A stretch of 64,000 nt of DNA. Origin: Chiua virens. Its lineage: Eukaryota > Basidiomycota > Agaricomycetes > Boletales > Boletaceae. Each line of letters starts with the position of its first letter. Positions within the stretch are counted from its first letter, which is position 1. Location: contig JAHNUO010000001.1 in assembly GCA_019787685.1 (NCBI GenBank), positions 1,302,001-1,366,000 of the forward strand, given 5' to 3'. Positions 35,880-48,345 of the stretch are shown here, piece by piece. Made by a program: the position numbers and the translations under genes. Under the pieces are notes generated by a model that had not been told where the DNA came from, searched no databases, and worked only from the letters and a program-made list of their open reading frames with translations.

Positions 35880-38192
35880 AAACCACTAGTATTCTCATGT
35901 TCCTCTTGTCAATGTCATACCCAGTTGTGTATACCGAGAACCTTGGACTCTGTGGAATTAGATGTATTCCTATATCCTTGTAGACCGATACCCTCATGTT
36001 TGCTGAGACGCAAAAAAAAGTATATTGTTATTCAATCCGTAAGCGGGCGCTGAGCAACTGTACGTGATCGACTGAATGCTTTGTCAACTTCCTTCCGTTC
36101 GGTGAAAGCTTAGGACATTCATCATGATTCATGCAGGATTGTGAATAATGGATAATAGTAATACGGCGTTTGGCGGCTGAGGGGCAGATCATAACTCAGT
36201 AAACTCATGGAGATTGAACTTTGTATCACGATACGTGTTCCAGCCACATGTTGTAATTTGCACGTAGGATACTTGTAACAAATCAGGAATGGTCCAACTT
36301 CGGACCTACGCATGTCAGTCAACGAGGTCACAGGTGGAGAGAAAAAATTATTGTGGACCTGTATTATGGCACAATCGATAAGAACATGTTTGAGATAGCG
36401 CGTTGATAATGCGTGCGCCGCCCACTTTGCCTTCAACCCCCGTTTAACGGACGCATACGCGGCGCGCGGATCACCCATAATTAAAACTCGCACAAAAGGT
36501 GGTTCTTGTGTGAGGTAACAAAGGGGAGAAGCGGACCCCACGCATCATCTCTCTTTATTCCCAAATCTGGTGCGTCGCCGTATCTGCACCAGGGCAGTAG
36601 GGTTTTGTACCCTGGAAGCCGCCAAACGTGGGACGTGAGGTTACTCAGCAGTGAGGTGATTATGTTGACTTCCTAACCAAAAGCTTCCGTGAGTAACATT
36701 CCTGTCAAATAGACGCAGCGTTTACTCAACGTTCCTTGCAGGCCTGCAAGCCAGTGACAATAAACTCAAATGCTTGATCGGCGAGAGATGCATGTTACGA
36801 GGCCTGTCGTGTGCTAACCGCGTAAGAAGTGTGTCGGTGCTTGATAATGACCGAGGAGTCGCTCTTCTCATGACAGCGCCAAGGTAAGAATATTTCTCAT
36901 CGCTTGTTTCTCGCCATACACAAAAGAAGGCGAATTTCTTGAGCGTCTACGTATTTAGGTTATCATTACCGTATTTCGTGTCGTTGCCCGAAGCGTCGGC
37001 GTCAGCTAGCGGCTCAGTTGACAAGAATAATTGGAATGGCAAGTCCTATCAGGACGCCGCCTTCGCACCATACTTGTCTTGTGTAAAGTGCGCGATATGA
37101 ACACTTGGCTAGGAACAAAGGAACGAATGAGGCTAGGCTTGAGTCGAAAATAGTAGGAAGGTTGCGGCCTTATCGGTCCGGTGGCCTATGATTGGGACTC
37201 CTATAAGTATCCACTTGGAGGGCAATTCAATCAGGCCAGGGGGTTGTTTAATTGGACTTGAACGTTGATGAGGACTGCATAGCACTAATGGTGCTCTGTA
37301 CGGGCATAATGTTGCGGTCCAGGATTAATTTGACCTGGGAACGTCTTTTGGCCCTCGCGGTCAGGTCCTAGGTCAGTTTGTAGGGCCACCTCCTATCATT
37401 AAAATAATTTTGTGTCAGGTTCGCCGCTGCGATCAGGCAGTGGTTCAATCAATCCGACGGCCGTTGCCATGAGATGGCGGCGTGTCCTCTGCCACTGTAA
37501 ATGCTTGGGTCGTCAGGCAGAACGTGGTGGGCACACGGACCCACATCATGATGGTATCCCTCTGTACAATTTCACTCGTAAATTTCCCGGAAGAATGAAA
37601 TGAAAGCACAGCCCGCGGATGGGCAGCGGGCGGTCTTGGTATATACACGCCGCAAGGACGGTGACACAAGATCCGTCACTGTCAGAGGTACCGTTCACTA
37701 GAATCAACGAAATTGTGAGTGTCGGTTCAATAGTACTTTGCAATGAAAAATATGACCCTACAGTGAGAAATTCGAAACCCACGGGGAGTTCTTCTGCCTA
37801 AAAAATGATGCGGTCGGATTGTCCTGCTTGCCTGCAAGGAAGGGTCGGAGAAGCAAGTTTGGGCTAGTGCCTCCAGTGACAGCGGGTCGGACCTTCCAAC
37901 AGTCATCAAATAAAGATAGGTGAGAAACCCGGAACTTTTGATGATCAGCCAAACCTACCTGTTACCCGTACTGTGGAGTGGCAATATCACCGTGGTTAGT
38001 TCGTTCAAGCTCTCAAGACTGAAGTCAGCGTTGAAGAGATGCTACTATAATAGAGATCGTTATTGAGGCGAGAACTAACACACCAAAAAAGGAAATTTTA
38101 CATAAGGAAGCGCCGACTCGACTTGGGGCCGGGCGACTTTTCGTGTATCCAACATCGGTCCTTCACAGTATCCAAACGGTCACCACTTGGAC
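35880..38192. other. 2.3 kb gene-free region
   Basis: The longest gap in the right half. The best open frame (36541-36122, minus, 139 codons) begins plausibly but has no family resemblance and ends in low-complexity Tyr/Ser. A short ggttcaatc near 37442 is not accompanied by a tRNA A box. I see no transposon ends or tandem repeats. Parts may be untranslated exons or a regulatory region of JHD1. Confidence 0.4.
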
Positions 38193-40791
38193 ATGGCTCG
38201 CAGTAAACGCAGAACAACGCGTTCCAATCCTCAAAAAGCCCGCGAACAGAGCCCGCAGTTGGAGCCACTCTCTCCATTGTCGGCGAGGTCATCGCTGACG
38301 CCAATACCTGTACAAGACGAGCCATCTACACCACCAGGCGAACCACCCGTAGCGCCAGAACAACCACCAGAAGAAGCTAACCAAATAGTACAGGATGAGC
38401 CTGTGCAGCCTGTGCCCATGGCGTCTGAGGAAGACGCATGCCCCGCCTGTAAAGACCTCGCCGTTGATGTACAGTCTACGGTATCCAAGGAGAGCTGGAT
38501 AAGATGTGACGCTTGTAAGAGCTGGTATCACTGGGTGTGCGCAGGCAATGGCGAGGACGTTGACGCCATCGACAAATGGCAAGTCATAACCATAGTTTAT
38601 TGCCTAGAACATCCGTCATGATGTGTTCGTGTGACCCACATATAATAGGTACTGCAAAGCGTGTGTCCTCGAGAAGCCGTCTCGGACAATCACGTTCAAG
38701 CCGCCGGCCCGTAAATCGGCACGCAAACGCGCCCAGCCGGACTACGCCAACCTGAACGCTGGCGTGGAAGCGGACCCGAGTCGATGGTTGCGTGTTATCC
38801 AGTCGAAACCGATCAAGGATGACGAGTTCCGGCGGATGGCAGGGTCCGATGTTGGTCTCGAGTGGCTGGGGAGCGACGAAAATGCAATGAAGGAACCCAT
38901 CGTGATCGAAAATCCAGAGGGGCTCGGGATGAAAATGCCCGATGCCAACTTCACGGTGTCGGACGTTGCGGATGTGGTGGGACACGAGACTCCCGTGGAA
39001 GTGATAGGTATGATCACTCTTTTCATGTACGTTGAAAGCCAATGCACGTTTTGCAGATGTCGCGACTCAGTCGAACTGCCCAGGGTGGACCCTTGGGAGA
39101 TGGGCAGAATACTACAACAAGGAGCCCCCAGCGAGAGACAAAGTACGGAACGTGATCTCGCTTGAAATCTCAGGGACACCGCTTGCAGATCGTGTTTTAC
39201 CACCTCGACTGGTCCGCGAGCTGGATTGGGTGGATAAGTTTTGGCCAAGTACGCGAAGGGGGAAGGGTCATGCTTACCCAAAAGTCCAGCTATATTGTTT
39301 GATGGGTGTGGCATCCGCCTGGACGGTGAGCTTTAGTATGCGTTGTTTCCAACGTTAAGGTATGCTGAGACTCGTGTAGGATTGGCATGTCGATTTCGCT
39401 GGCTCGTCAGTGTATTATCACATCCTCAGGGGGTGCAAGGCTAGCACTTTCATCAATCTACTGTGCAACGATCCTGATTCTCGGATCAAAGGTCTTCTAT
39501 TTTATCCGACCCACGCCTGCAAATCTGGCTGCGTACGAGCGGTGGTCCGGGACAGAACTACAATCGAATATATGGCTAGGTGATATGGTTGACGAGGTTG
39601 TTAAAGTTACCATTTATCCTGGCAACACGATGATCATTCCTACTGGGTGGATACATGCTGTCGTGAGTGTCGTTCCTTCCATCACATTGCCAATATGATA
39701 ACAACATTTTCAGCACACGCCCATCGATTCGCTTGTATTTGGAGGTAACTTTTTACATTCATATAATGTCGCCACCCGTAAGTGTATAAACCATTACATT
39801 GTGATCTTCAACACTGCATATAACGTTACTCGGGTGACAGAACTCAAAGTGATCGACATTGAGAAAGCCACGCGGGTTCCGAAAAAGTTCCGCTTTCCGT
39901 ATTTCACCAAGTATCTCAGTTTGGTTGTCTTTTCGTCATCATGATTAACTCTTGTTCGGTTCAGACTATGCTGGTACGTGGCAGACAAATATCTCCGCGA
40001 TCTCAGAGCCAGAGAAGAGTTCTCGTCTCGAGTTCTGGCATCGCTCGAGGCCCTAAGCTCGTACCTTGTCTCGGAAGTACGAATTATGGAGCGCGGAAGC
40101 GAAGCAGCCAAACGAGATGCAAGAGAACATGTTCCCTTCAGATAGAATCAAAGACGCGTCGGCACTCGCGAGAGAACTTAGGTGGCGTGTTAGGCTGTCC
40201 GCGGGGACAACAAGCGATGACGAAGAACTTGGACCACCAGCCAAGAAGGCGTCGACAAACGGGAACACAAATGTGAACGGGGGAGCTAAGAGGAAACGGT
40301 CGCCGATTGAACTGCAAGGCATGCAAACAGAGCTTGCACTGGGTCGAGTGCAATTTAGGAATTTTCAACCGAGGGGATGGGACACGGTGGTGGACTTGCC
40401 GATAGAAGGAGAGACACAGACTGTGCAAGCGTTGTATCCGGAGGGAGACGGATGGCAACAGAGATGGACAAAGCGGGACGTTGAAACACTAGGAGAAGAT
40501 GCAGGATCCCAGGCATTGGTGGAGCGAAGGCGGGAGATTACCATCAAGATTCGGAAGGTTGACGGAGGGCTGGAGCGACAACGAATTGAACGCGTGTTTG
40601 AGAAGTGGAAGTGGCCTGGAATTCCTGACAGTGAGGTTGTGGAGAAGGTGGAGATGGAGATGAAGGTTGAAGAAGAAGATCCATCGCATCAAACGAATGT
40701 TGGCCCGCAAGTAGACAACGAGAAGAAGGAAGAGTTACCTGCTGGAGATACGCAGGAGGCCCAGTCAGACGCAATGATTGTGGTAGAGTAG
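38193..40791 (+). CDS. JHD1: JmjC histone demethylase Jhd1/KDM2 with PHD finger
   Basis: Fe(II)/2-oxoglutarate H3K36 demethylase. A Ser/Pro-rich basic N-terminus ([20 protein letters not shown]) precedes a PHD finger: [28 protein letters not shown], then YCKACV after a GC-AG intron. An AT-hook-like [14 protein letters not shown] follows. The JmjC core has [67 protein letters not shown] (His-x-Asp iron ligands), [29 protein letters not shown] and [18 protein letters not shown] (third ligand His). The C-terminal region is charged, with [11 protein letters not shown] and an acidic Glu-rich end; stop 40789-40791. Length about 690 residues. Confidence 0.92.
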
Positions 40792-41018
40792 ACTGTTGTT
40801 TTATTACACTTAGGTTAACGGGTCGGTGTGGGAATTCCATGCAAGACCTTTGATTCGTGTCTCTACCAGCTCATTTCCCTGCAAATCTACAACTTGTTTT
40901 CCTCCAACATTTCCGGCCGCCAGCGACACCAACGTCTTTCTCCTCCAATCCCTAACTTGAGAGACAGTACTTAAAAGTCGGGTTTATATCGTGTAAGACT
41001 CCCAACATCAGTCGCGCC

Positions 41019-43419
41019 ATGTCGGGTCTTGCCTATGATGCCCCGGAGAGTGAGACGGACAAATCAGGTCCTTTCTTAGCAGGATTTAGCACAGTTATTC
41101 ACACCACTCCTGCAGGCACCTATTACAATGGCTACCAAAATCTGCCTCCTGGCACTTCCCCCCACGATGCTGGCGACCTAGTGGATGATTTCTATCCATC
41201 CCCGCGTATGTCTCAATGTGCATTGCAAACGCCCTGTTGACGAATCTTTCATTCCAGAGGCCTCCGTCATGCGTCACCCCAACAACTCCTTCCCCTCTTT
41301 GCCTTCGGGAGCTCCCCCAGCGTATGATGCCTCATCCGACCATGGGCATCCGATACCGACCATCCACCTTGCCGATCGTATGAATTCCATGCGCATAAAT
41401 GACCCTCATCCTCGTGGATCTAGTGCCATGTCGTTTGGTTATGATCCTATTCCCCGTGCCGGAACGTCAATGTCCATGCAGGCCACCTCACAAGGAGGAC
41501 ATCCACATCCTCGGCACGCCAATACCCTCCCTCCAGCTCCTAATGCAACCCTTCCTTTACGCCCTCGCAGGCAGGCAGACCCTAACTATCCACTCGACGA
41601 CAGCGGCGTCTTGTACCATTACCAAACTACGCCCGGTACTGCCGATGAGCCTTCCCCAAGCGGAAGCCACGTTGGTTACTTTGAAGGCGGGGAGGCTGGT
41701 GCAGATTCCGACTTCATAAGCATGTATAGTCATGATGATGCAACTTCTCCAGCGAGTGGATACCCTTCTTCCGAACCATCGGCTCCTTTTCACCGCAGTC
41801 CGTCTACGCAACCATACTATCCTCAAGGACAGTATCAACCGGGCTGGCAAGGTTCGCACCAGAGCTTGGCGCCCAACTATGGACACACCCAACAAGCTGG
41901 CGAATATGACCACCTATATGCTGCGGCCTCCAACGTTCTTGGTATGGGTCCCCCTCCCCAACAGCCACCAATGAATCACTACCTCCCTCCCAATCCGTAC
42001 AATCAGGCCCCTATCCAAGCCAGTCAGTCAATGCCTTATCTCCCACCAACTGGTCCATACCACCCAGGACCACCCCCTCCGGCGACACCAGCCCCACAGG
42101 GCCCAGGGGCGTATGGACCGGCACCCACTCTTCCTCAAGGTTTCGACGACCCCGAATTCGAGATGCGGCCATCAAGCGCAAATCTCCGTCGGTCCGGAAC
42201 CACAGCCTCCGTCAATCTTTCGACCCGCAAGACTAAGGCCGTTGATCTCTCAGCTCCTCCTATTAGTAAGGAATACATCGACCAGTACCGTCAACGCATC
42301 AAAGGAGATCCCGATCCCGAAGCTCACTTCCTGTACGCCAAATATTTGATTGAAGCTGCCAAGAAGATTGGAGCTGAAGCAAAAGATCAACGAGCTGTGA
42401 AGAGATATAGAGACCTGCTAATCCAAGAGTCTTTGAAGACAATTCGGCGACTTGCGACGCAAACTGAACCATACGACGAGGCACAATTTTTCCTCGCTAA
42501 TTGCCATGGCACAGGAATGCTTGGTCTGCAAGTAGATCACGAACGGGCGTATCACTTGTATCTGCAGGCTGCAAAGCAAAACCACCCGGCGGCGTCATAC
42601 CGTGTTGGTGTCTGCAACGAGATCGGAGCAGGAACTCGGCGCGACCCTGCCCGAGCTGCTGCCTTTTATCGCAAGGCCGCTTCACTCGGAGATACAGCAG
42701 CCATGTACAAACTCGGCATGATCCTCTTACTTGGTACGCTCGGCGAGGCGAAGAATCCCCGCGAAGCTATCAATTGGCTTAAGCGGGCAGCCGAACAGGC
42801 TGACGAGGAAAATCCTCATGCATTACACGAGCTTGCCATGCTTCACGAGATGCCAAACTCTCAATATGTTGTTCACGACCCTGGCTACGCGAGACAACTC
42901 TATACCCAAGCCGCTCATCTCGGTTACATCCAATCCCAGTTCAAACTTGGACAATGCTACGAGTATGGCATCCTCACATGCCCGGTGGACCCCAAAAGAT
43001 CCATAGCATGGTACACCAAAGCAGCAGAGAAAGGTTATTCGGAGGCGGAACTTGCGTTGAGTGGATGGTATTTAACAGGTAGCGATGGCGTTCTCAAGCA
43101 GAGCGACTCGGAGGCATATCTATGGGCACGTAAAGCTGCAAACAAGGGTTTAAACAAGGCAGAGTATGCAGTGGGTTATTATGCAGAGGTTGGTATTGGT
43201 ATCAAGCAGGATGTCGAATTTGCGAAGCGGTGGTACATGCGAGCAGCAGGTGAGTCTGCTTTCTCTAGCATGCGGTATGGACTGACTGATGGTATCGCAG
43301 CGCAAGGAAACAAGCGCGCGATGGCACGACTCACGGAAATGAAACGTATGGGTAACAAACGATCTAATGTCGGGCGACCCACCCGCCAGCAAGCAAAGGA
43401 TGAGTGTGTAATCGTCTAG
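41019..43419 (+). CDS. Skt5/Chs4-type chitin synthase activator, Sel1 repeats, prenylated
   Basis: Activator and bud-neck/tip anchor of class IV chitin synthase. Three exons, the middle one (about 41270-43247) very long. The first ~330 residues are Pro/Gln/Tyr-rich and disordered (PPPQQPPMNHYLPPNPYNQ). A conserved segment starts VDLSAPPISKEYIDQYRQRI, followed by at least seven Sel1-like repeats, for example AASYRVGVCNEIGAGTRRDP, AAMYKLGMILLLGTLGEAKN, SQFKLGQCYEYGILTCPVDP, AELALSGWYLTGSDGVLKQS and AEYAVGYYAEVGIGIKQDVE. After a final intron the tail reads RSNVGRPTRQQAKDECVIV. CVIV is a CaaX box, as in yeast Skt5, so membrane attachment by prenylation is expected. Stop 43417-43419. Confidence 0.92.
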
Positions 43420-43678
43420 CAGGGGGTCGGGGGAAAGGGGGGAATTTATACCAGTGACCTCGTCTTTTTTTTTACCCTGGCGTTGATTTTTAAATACCTC
43501 CACGCTGTCTTTTGAACAGTGGTGAACGACTCGCAAGGTCGTTGTCGTTAGTCTGGATCCAGATTTTTTGCCCACCTTGCATTCTTGTTGTCGATGCTTT
43601 GCAGATCACGGGACGGTCGATGTACTCCTATCAATCCAACTTGATCTCGTTCCTAATCACCACGTAGATCTACTACGA

Positions 43679-44526
43679 ATGGCTACCGCCAAGGATGATG
43701 TTTGAGCCTTGTTTCGCCATGCAGCCGAGCCCGCCCACTGACCCACTTTTCTCTGACAGATCTCGTTACTGGAACACCTAGACACTCCTCAGATAAATTG
43801 TCTCAACGAGGAGCAATCGCACGGTCTTAAGGCAATCCTAGGCAAGCAAGAAACTTAACACTTTGCCCGGCGTCTATCTCGAGAGCAGCGCCGATGCCCA
43901 ACTACTCTTGAACATTCATGTGAGTCCCACCGATGATCCTTGGCTTGTTTTTTCTTTCCAGACTGACGACATCATACATATTCCCCATCGGCATCGATCT
44001 GATCTCCATCTTGATATCATCTCGCTTCCCGATCGGACGGCGACAACCTGAAGTTCAACCAAGCCGTGCGCATTCGTACGCTCATCCTGCGCGCGTCCGC
44101 CCTCCCCGAGCGCGGGCCTAAGACGCTCAAGCTGCTCGTGAACAAGCCCGCGATCAGCTTTGCGGACGTGGAGAGTGCCAGAGACACCGAGTTTGCGCAA
44201 GTGGTGACGCTGCGCGAGGAGGACGTGCGGGAGGGCCGGCCGGTGACGCTCAAGATTGTGCGGTTTACGAGCGTGAATAGTCTGCATGTGCGTGTCTCTT
44301 CGTGGGATGGCTTCTGACCGGTAATGACCTTGCGCGCGGTTAGATCTTTGTCGAGTCGAATCAGAGTGAGGACGATGATGTCCAGACGCGGATCGATGGG
44401 ATTGACGTGTTTGGTGTTCCGATGGAGTATGTGAACTTTTGCCTTGCGCTGTGTCCACGACAGGACTTATTCCCCCTTGTTAGCACGACCAAGAACTTGA
44501 GCGGACTGAGGCAGGAGGACAACTAA
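43679..44526 (+). CDS. PITH-domain protein (thioredoxin-like TXNL1/PITHD1 type)
   Basis: Exon 1 MATAKDD, then ISLLEHLDTPQ-like sequence with INCLNEEQSHGLKAIL, KKLNTLPGVYLESSADAQLL, RIRTLILRASALPERGPKTL, KLLVNKPAISFADVESARDT, REGRPVTLKIVRFTSVNSLH, IFVESNQSEDDDVQTRIDGI with DVFG, and a short final exon TTKNLSGLRQEDN; stop 44524-44526. These are the hallmarks of the PITH domain that binds the 26S proteasome. There is no thioredoxin domain, so it is the PITHD1-like single-domain form of about 190 residues. The sequence as given has a direct CAAGCAAG at 43843-43850; one CAAG unit too many breaks the frame between AILG and KKLNT. Function in fungi is not well settled. Confidence 0.82.
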
Positions 44527-44673
44527 AAGAGCTACTTCTTTTGTTCGTTCCATTCGATGCGATGCGCCGCGCCAACGCATATTGATCAGAGATCGTAGTC
44601 ATCAGTCACAGTCATACGCTTCGTCGCCATAGATCATCATGTTTGTACGAAAACAACCATTTATTGACGAGCC

Positions 44674-46515
44674 TTACTTGCCGTCGATTTGTAACCACAT
44701 GCTCCACCGCCGCCTGGCCTCTTCGTCGCCCTCGAAGACCCAGTTCACTTTGATCACTTCTGAGAATCCTTCGTTCGTCTGAGGTTCTTCATAATTGTCA
44801 CGGTAGCTGATGAAGGCGAGGTACGGAAGGAGATCTCTCTGAGGCTAGCAAGCGGGATGATCAGTATTCAAATAAAACACTGCATACGCGACCGGACCTC
44901 ACCTGTATTCTATCCGACGAGGCTTGGTTATATGCGCGGTATATATTGTTGTGCCACGCGAGATCCATCGAGCCTTCAAAGAGGATGCATCGGGCGGGCA
45001 CGCCCACTTTCTTGGTTAGATCCACATAACATTTTCTCGTCGCGGTATCTCGATTGGTGTTGTCTGGTCCCAAAGATTCATACTCGCGTCAAGAAAGAGC
45101 GGAAACAGGCGTACCTATCACGCAGCTCTTGCCAGCCTTGAGAGCCTCCTCTGCAGCCTTGATGCATTTGGCTCTCGTTCTCAGGGTATCCTGGTTCACG
45201 TGCACATATCCAGCAGGTGCAAAGTGTTTGTGATAAAAGGACGATTTCCCGAGGCATAGGGTAGCCCGTCAGTAGGACGAGCTCTTGTTCCTTGGAGGAT
45301 GCGGGAACGATGTCTGCTGTTGGTGGACGACAGGAGACTCGTTGCTGAAAGGAACATGTCAGGGTTCTAAAAGCGGATCGAGGACGGGTAGACTGACTCT
45401 CTGGGAGACTCGAAATGTGGAATCCAGGGAGCTTGTAAGGGGCCTTTGGGAGACCGAGAAAGTATTCCTGCCCATAATTGCGTTTGTACTTCGAATACGA
45501 GCCCTAACGGACACGGACGCACCTCGGGCGTATAGAACGGAATACCAATGTTGATCGCCCATTTTCGGTCTGTCGACGCAAAGTCGCCTGGGCGTCCTGC
45601 AGCGTCACCGACGAAAAACGCGTCCTTTCTGTCTGCCAAAGTGTTACATTTTGTCGAGTCTCAAGGCGCGAATACTCGACGTACCGATCTCGACGTGTTG
45701 TTCCTTGAAGATGCGTTCGAGCTCGTACCATACCCCAGGCATCGGTTTCCGGTATCCGTCTTTGGCACACGCGGCAAACAAGCGGAACGGGACGTCTGGT
45801 AGCTATTTCCGCGCATGAAGCGCGTGTATCGCCATGTCAGAGTAGAACGAGAGAACGAGAACGTCGCATACCGCATTCCCAATCAAAGGTATCTTTTTCT
45901 TCCATTCTTCGAGCGCTGTTGCGTGTAACGCCTGGTTGGAGACCAATACGACCGCGTATCTGGACGATGATTTAAGTACACCCATCCGGGCTCGGACTGC
46001 CAGTGTGGATGGGCAACGACAGACGCACCCGGCTTGATGCACCTCTTTCAACTTTGAAGGAACAGACTGTCGCCACCATTCCCACTTCTGTGCTTCGCCG
46101 CGCTTCTTACCGAACCCGTTCCATTTGATGACTGTCCCGTCCAAGTCGAACAGGGCGATCTTGGAACGCGCGGGAGGGGCAAGGTTGATCCCGTGCAGAC
46201 ACGACCGTTTGAGACCGAGCGCGGGCTTGAGCCATTGAAAGGATGTCGGTGAGGACCCGCTAGGTTTGGCGAAAAAAGGGTGGACTGGACGTGGTGGTTG
46301 GAAAGAAACGCTCAACGTCGCGATGTGAACTCACTTTTCGTGATTTTAAGTGCGTTGTCCATGGATTCGTCCGAGGCATCGTCGTTTTCTTGGAGTTGGT
46401 CGGTTTTGCGTTTCTTGGCAGGCTCTGGGCCGGGATATGGTCAGCGTGACGCGCACGATGGCTAGCTGAACTTACGTCCTACGGCAGCTAGTTTGGACGG
46501 GCCAGGCTCAGACAT
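44674..46515 (-). CDS. bifunctional polynucleotide phosphatase/kinase (PNKP)
   Basis: Repairs DNA ends by removing 3' phosphates and adding 5' phosphates. Starts [13 protein letters not shown], no FHA domain. The phosphatase half has [20 protein letters not shown] (DxDGT nucleophile), [66 protein letters not shown] and [20 protein letters not shown] with EYFLGL. The kinase half has [20 protein letters not shown], a P-loop split by a one-base frame break (GYP then [20 protein letters not shown]), [29 protein letters not shown], and ends with [20 protein letters not shown] and GK; stop 44676-44674. Otherwise all catalytic blocks are present. Confidence 0.88.
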
Positions 46516-46687
46516 ATGTCGGATAATGACGAACTAGGAACTTGGTCGCGTCGAACGAACAAGAGTGTCAAGTGCAGTGCTAGTGCTCGATAAAAACAGC
46601 ATAAATTTACTCAGGGGAACAGCCAAAGTAATTACAATGTCGCAATCCGTTTCAGTCTACAGTTTCGTGGGTCTATCTATTGCTTGC

Positions 46688-48266
46688 TTACTTGGACTTC
46701 TCACTCAAGAAAACGACACCAGGCAAAGCCTTGACAGAATCAGTCTCGGCGTGCTCTTAATCACGAGGTAAAAAGGTGCTCACCTTGCCCTCGAGCAATT
46801 CGAGGCTTGCACCACCACCAGTGCTGACATGGCTGAGCTTGTCTTCGGCATCGTACTGTGCTGCGACGGTTGCGGTATCACCTCCACCGATGATAACAGT
46901 GGAACCCTTCTTCTTAGCCTCGATGGCTGCATCGAGCAGAGCTTTCGAACCGTTGGCAAAGGCGGGGAATTCAAATACACCAGGAGGTCTGCAAGAAGTT
47001 GTTGGGCTGTATCTAAGGTGAAGGTTGTCGCACGTACCCGTTCCAAAGGATCGTCTTGCTTGACAAGACGGTCTCACGGAAGAGTTCGCGACTCTTTGGG
47101 CCCGCATCGAGACCCATCCAGCCCTCGGGAATACCCTCCCCCTTGGTTGCATTGCCAGTCTAGATGAACGGGGTAAGGGTCGGCAACAACGACGCAGAAA
47201 ATGTTTCAGACCGTGGCATCCTTGTCAAATTTATCGGCGGTGATAAAATCGATGGGGAAAACGAGTTTGACATTGTTGACTTTTGCCTTTTCGACGAGGG
47301 CAGCGACCTTTTCGGAGCCATCCTTGTCGAAAAGAGAATTTCCGATCTTTACCGATGGTGAGACATGAACGGGACAACACGGCCACGGATTTCACGTACG
47401 GATATATTGTCGAGAGTCTTTGCAAAAGTGAAGGCCATACCACCACAAATGATGAGAGCATTGACTTTGTCGAGCATGTGTTCGATAAGCTTGATCTTGT
47501 CAGACACTTTGGCGCCGCCAAGGATGGCGAGGAAGGGGCGGTCGGGGCTCTCGAGGACCTTTGCAAAGTACTCGAGTTCCTTCTTCATGAGGAGACCGGC
47601 AGCCTTTTTTGGGAGGTCGATGCCGACCATACTAGCATGAGCACGGTGGGCAGTACCAAAGGCATCATTAACGTAGAGATCGCCGAGGGCGGTGAGCTGC
47701 TTCTTGAAGTCATCCACGATGTCCTTGGGGACCTTGACCTTGTCTGGGCCCTTGCCCTCTTCAGCACCATGGAAACGGAGGTTCTCGAGGAGAATGACGG
47801 CGCCATCCTGGGCGTCATTGACGGCTTTCTCGACGTCGGGGCCGACGCAATCATCAAGGAAGATGACGGGTTTGTCGATTTTGGCCGAAAGCACCTCTGA
47901 GACGGGTCTAAGGGAGTCTTTTGCAGATCGCTTGCCGTCCGGACGTCCGAGGTGGGACATGAGGATGACGGCCTTGGGTTCTGGAAGCCGATCTGAGTGA
48001 AAAGGGGTGAGATCGGTGGATGGACATACTCCTGTCGAGAACATAGTTGATGGTGGGGATCGCGGCGACGACGCGCTGTGGATCGAAGGTTGAGAGGGGT
48101 AAGAGAGGAGCGCTCGGGTACGCACGGCAGGGTTTGTGATGACACGACCGTTGGCGGGATCGTCTTTCATGGGTACATTGAAGTCGACGCGAATGAGTAC
48201 GCGGCTTCCAGGGATGGCATTGGCGAAATCGGGGTCGTCGACGAAGAGCTTGTTTGCGAGCGACAT
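46688..48266 (-). CDS. PGK1: phosphoglycerate kinase
   Basis: Glycolytic enzyme that makes ATP from 1,3-bisphosphoglycerate. From ATG 48266: [20 protein letters not shown], then the signature [115 protein letters not shown] with [54 protein letters not shown] and a final exon ending [12 protein letters not shown]; stop 46690-46688. Substrate and nucleotide-binding segments are complete; no frame break is evident. About 417 residues with at least six introns, several in the first and last thirds. Only 79 bp separate its ATG from the divergent RGG gene, a compact arrangement for such a highly expressed gene. Confidence 0.96.
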
Positions 48267-48345
48267 GGTGGACGATGAGGAGGATTGATCGAAATGAGGA
48301 CGCGCTTAATATGAGATCAAGATCTGCGTGGGAAGATATCCCTTC
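48267..48345. promoter_or_regulatory. 79-bp divergent start-to-start interval (PGK / RGG protein)
   Basis: The two start codons are 79 bp apart on opposite strands. No TATA box is visible. Promoter elements of PGK must lie within the neighbouring gene's leader or first exon. Confidence 0.45.

Noticed and set aside
36122..36541. 139-codon minus-strand open frame
   Set aside because: No recognisable domain, low-complexity end, no splice-linked neighbours; kept only as part of the gene-free stretch.
37440..37452. tRNA-like B-box (ggttcaatc)
   Set aside because: No A box or acceptor stem pairing at the right distance.
47283..47900. 205-codon open frame on the plus strand
   Set aside because: Antisense to the conserved PGK core; no family resemblance of its own.
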